Of a stretch of DNA of 13,292 nt, positions 12,370 to 13,292 are shown in pieces (the stretch's first letter is position 1; every line of letters starts with the position of its first letter). The position numbers were made by a program, and so were the translations under genes. The DNA lies in NCBI GenBank assembly GCA_900547595.1, contig URHE01000050.1, forward strand, positions 1 to 13,292. Direction: 5' to 3'. Source of the DNA: an uncultured Desulfovibrio sp. Its GTDB lineage: Bacteria > Desulfobacterota > Desulfovibrionia > Desulfovibrionales > Desulfovibrionaceae. The notes beneath the pieces were generated by a model that made no database searches, had not been told where the DNA came from, and saw only the letters and a list, made by a program, of their open reading frames with translations.

Positions 12370-13292
12370 GTGAATCTGCGGCGCATCCTCATTCTTGCGG
12401 GCGTTCTGCTCATCCTGTTTCTGGGCATGTATTCCTGGAACCAGCGCACGCACGCCCTGGACGACATCGCCGCCGCCGTCGGCCTGGAGGTCGGCGGGGC
12501 CGTGCTCGGCTCGGTGCGCAGCGTGCAGGATGTGGCCGCCGGTTTCTGGGACCGCTACTTCGCCCTTGTGGATGTGCGCGAGGAGAACCTGCGCCTCAAG
12601 GCGCGCGTGGACGAGCTGGAGGCCCGGCTGCTTGCCAGCGGCGAGGACCTTGCCGAACTCAGGCGCCTGCGCGAGCTTGTCCAGCTGCCCGTGGACGTAA
12701 GCTGGCGCCCCCTGGGCGCGCGGGTGCTCGCCGGGCGGCTCGGTCCCAATGCCGTGCTGGACAGCATCACCATCAGCAGGGGCTACGCCACGGGCGGCCG
12801 CCCCGGCACGCCGCTCGTCACCCATCTTGGTCTGGTGGGCCGGGTGCTCAAGGCCAGCCCCCACGCGTCCACCGCCCTGCTCATCACGGACCCCGGCAGC
12901 CGCGTGGCGGTTTTCGGCCAGGAGAGCCGCGCCCCCGGCATCCTCATGGGCAAGGGCATGGGGCGCGAGCTGGAAGTGAATTTCGTCCAGCGCGACGCGG
13001 GCGTGAAAAACGGCGAAGTGCTCGTCACTTCGGGGCTGGACGGCAAATATCCCAAGGGGCTGCCCGTGGCTCGCGTGGTGAGCGTGGCCCCGTCGGACTA
13101 CACGCAGTTCATGGCCGTCAGCGCCGTGCCGCTGGTGGATCTGCAACATCTGGAAGAAGTGCTCCTGCTGGAGCCCAGCGGCGTTGCGCCGCCGCCGGAG
13201 GAACCCGAGGGACCGCCCCCGGTCTTTGTGGGGCCGCCGGAGCCCGAGGGCCTGCCGGGGCGCCCGCAGCGGGCGCAGAGCCCGGCGCCGCG
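12370..13292 (+). CDS. mreC: Rod shape-determining protein MreC (3' end outside the window)
   Basis: The first 307 codons of MreC, an inner-membrane bitopic protein that links MreB to the periplasmic wall-synthesis enzymes. A GTG start at 12370 is preceded by GGGGGTAGG; the product starts MNLRRILILAGVLLILFLGMYSW, giving a single membrane anchor at about 5-22. A coiled-coil follows (about 68-100, ENLRLKARVDELEARL), then the beta-rich MreC domain, with LVGRVLKASPHASTALLITDP (about 154-174) and VLVTSGLDGKYPKGLPVARV (about 217-236) typical of the family. Beyond about residue 265 the protein turns into a proline- and glutamate-rich tail, longer than many MreC proteins have, and runs off the edge. 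The mreB-mreC gap holds a small GC-rich hairpin around 12322-12346. Confidence 0.93.
   Translation, partial: MNLRRILILAGVLLILFLGMYSWNQRTHALDDIAAAVGLEVGGAVLGSVRSVQDVAAGFWDRYFALVDVREENLRLKARVDELEARLLASGEDLAELRRLRELVQLPVDVSWRPLGARVLAGRLGPNAVLDSITISRGYATGGRPGTPLVTHLGLVGRVLKASPHASTALLITDPGSRVAVFGQESRAPGILMGKGMGRELEVNFVQRDAGVKNGEVLVTSGLDGKYPKGLPVARVVSVAPSDYTQFMAVSAVPLVDLQHLEEVLLLEPSGVAPPPEEPEGPPPVFVGPPEPEGLPGRPQRAQSPAP

Noticed and set aside
1..13292. tRNA or rRNA genes
   Set aside because: No cloverleaf-like pattern with T-loop GGTTCRANYCC or rRNA-like sequence was seen on either strand; a tRNAscan-SE run would settle it.

Overview
The window fits a sulfate-reducing bacterium of the Desulfovibrionaceae type (Desulfovibrio or a close relative). 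The basis is GC-rich coding sequence, a HydG radical-SAM maturase for [FeFe]-hydrogenase, a homotetrameric-type glutamate synthase / Nfn-like flavoprotein, and a three-part TRAP transporter with a HisD-like dehydrogenase. The genus is inferred from gene content and style; no rRNA is present.

Layout. (1) 1-507: the 3' end of an NADPH-dependent glutamate synthase small-subunit-type gene, closed by a strong intrinsic terminator. (2) 793-3860, + strand: a PHP-type histidinol-phosphatase, a stand-alone ModF/YlmA-like ABC ATPase and hydG, closely spaced. (3) 3931-9170: a self-contained catabolic block. A GntR/FCD regulator reads leftward, and divergent from it are dctP, dctQ and dctM (TRAP transporter) and then a HisD-family dehydrogenase that resembles sulfopropanediol dehydrogenase (HpsN) more than true histidinol dehydrogenase. 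(4) 9167-9664: a gene-free stretch of repeats: a 155-bp MITE-like element with 19-bp terminal inverted repeats, a 149-bp imperfect inverted repeat and several small hairpins. (5) 9768-10961: a DegT/DnrJ/EryC1/StrS-type PLP aminotransferase with a structured leader. (6) 10960-11080: stacked hairpins ending in a strong terminator. (7) 11258-13292: mreB and the start of mreC, the cell-shape operon, running off the right edge.

The most informative feature is regulatory. The same interrupted palindrome, ATTTTATGA-N6-T(C/T)ATAAAAT, lies exactly 3 bp upstream of a TTGACA -35 box at two places: in front of dctP (4721-4744) and in front of the HisD-like gene (7764-7787). This ties the divergent GntR regulator, the transporter and the dehydrogenase into one probable regulon. 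The expected logic is that a small anionic substrate is sensed by the regulator, imported by the TRAP system and oxidised by the NAD-dependent zinc dehydrogenase. By analogy with hpsKLM-hpsN loci the substrate may be 2,3-dihydroxypropane-1-sulfonate (DHPS). That is inference: no sulfite-releasing enzyme is in the window.

Composition is mosaic. Sampled 60-base lines range from about 28% GC inside dctQ to above 70% GC inside dctM and the ABC ATPase. Together with the flanking repeats, this suggests that the catabolic block or parts of it were acquired or shuffled.
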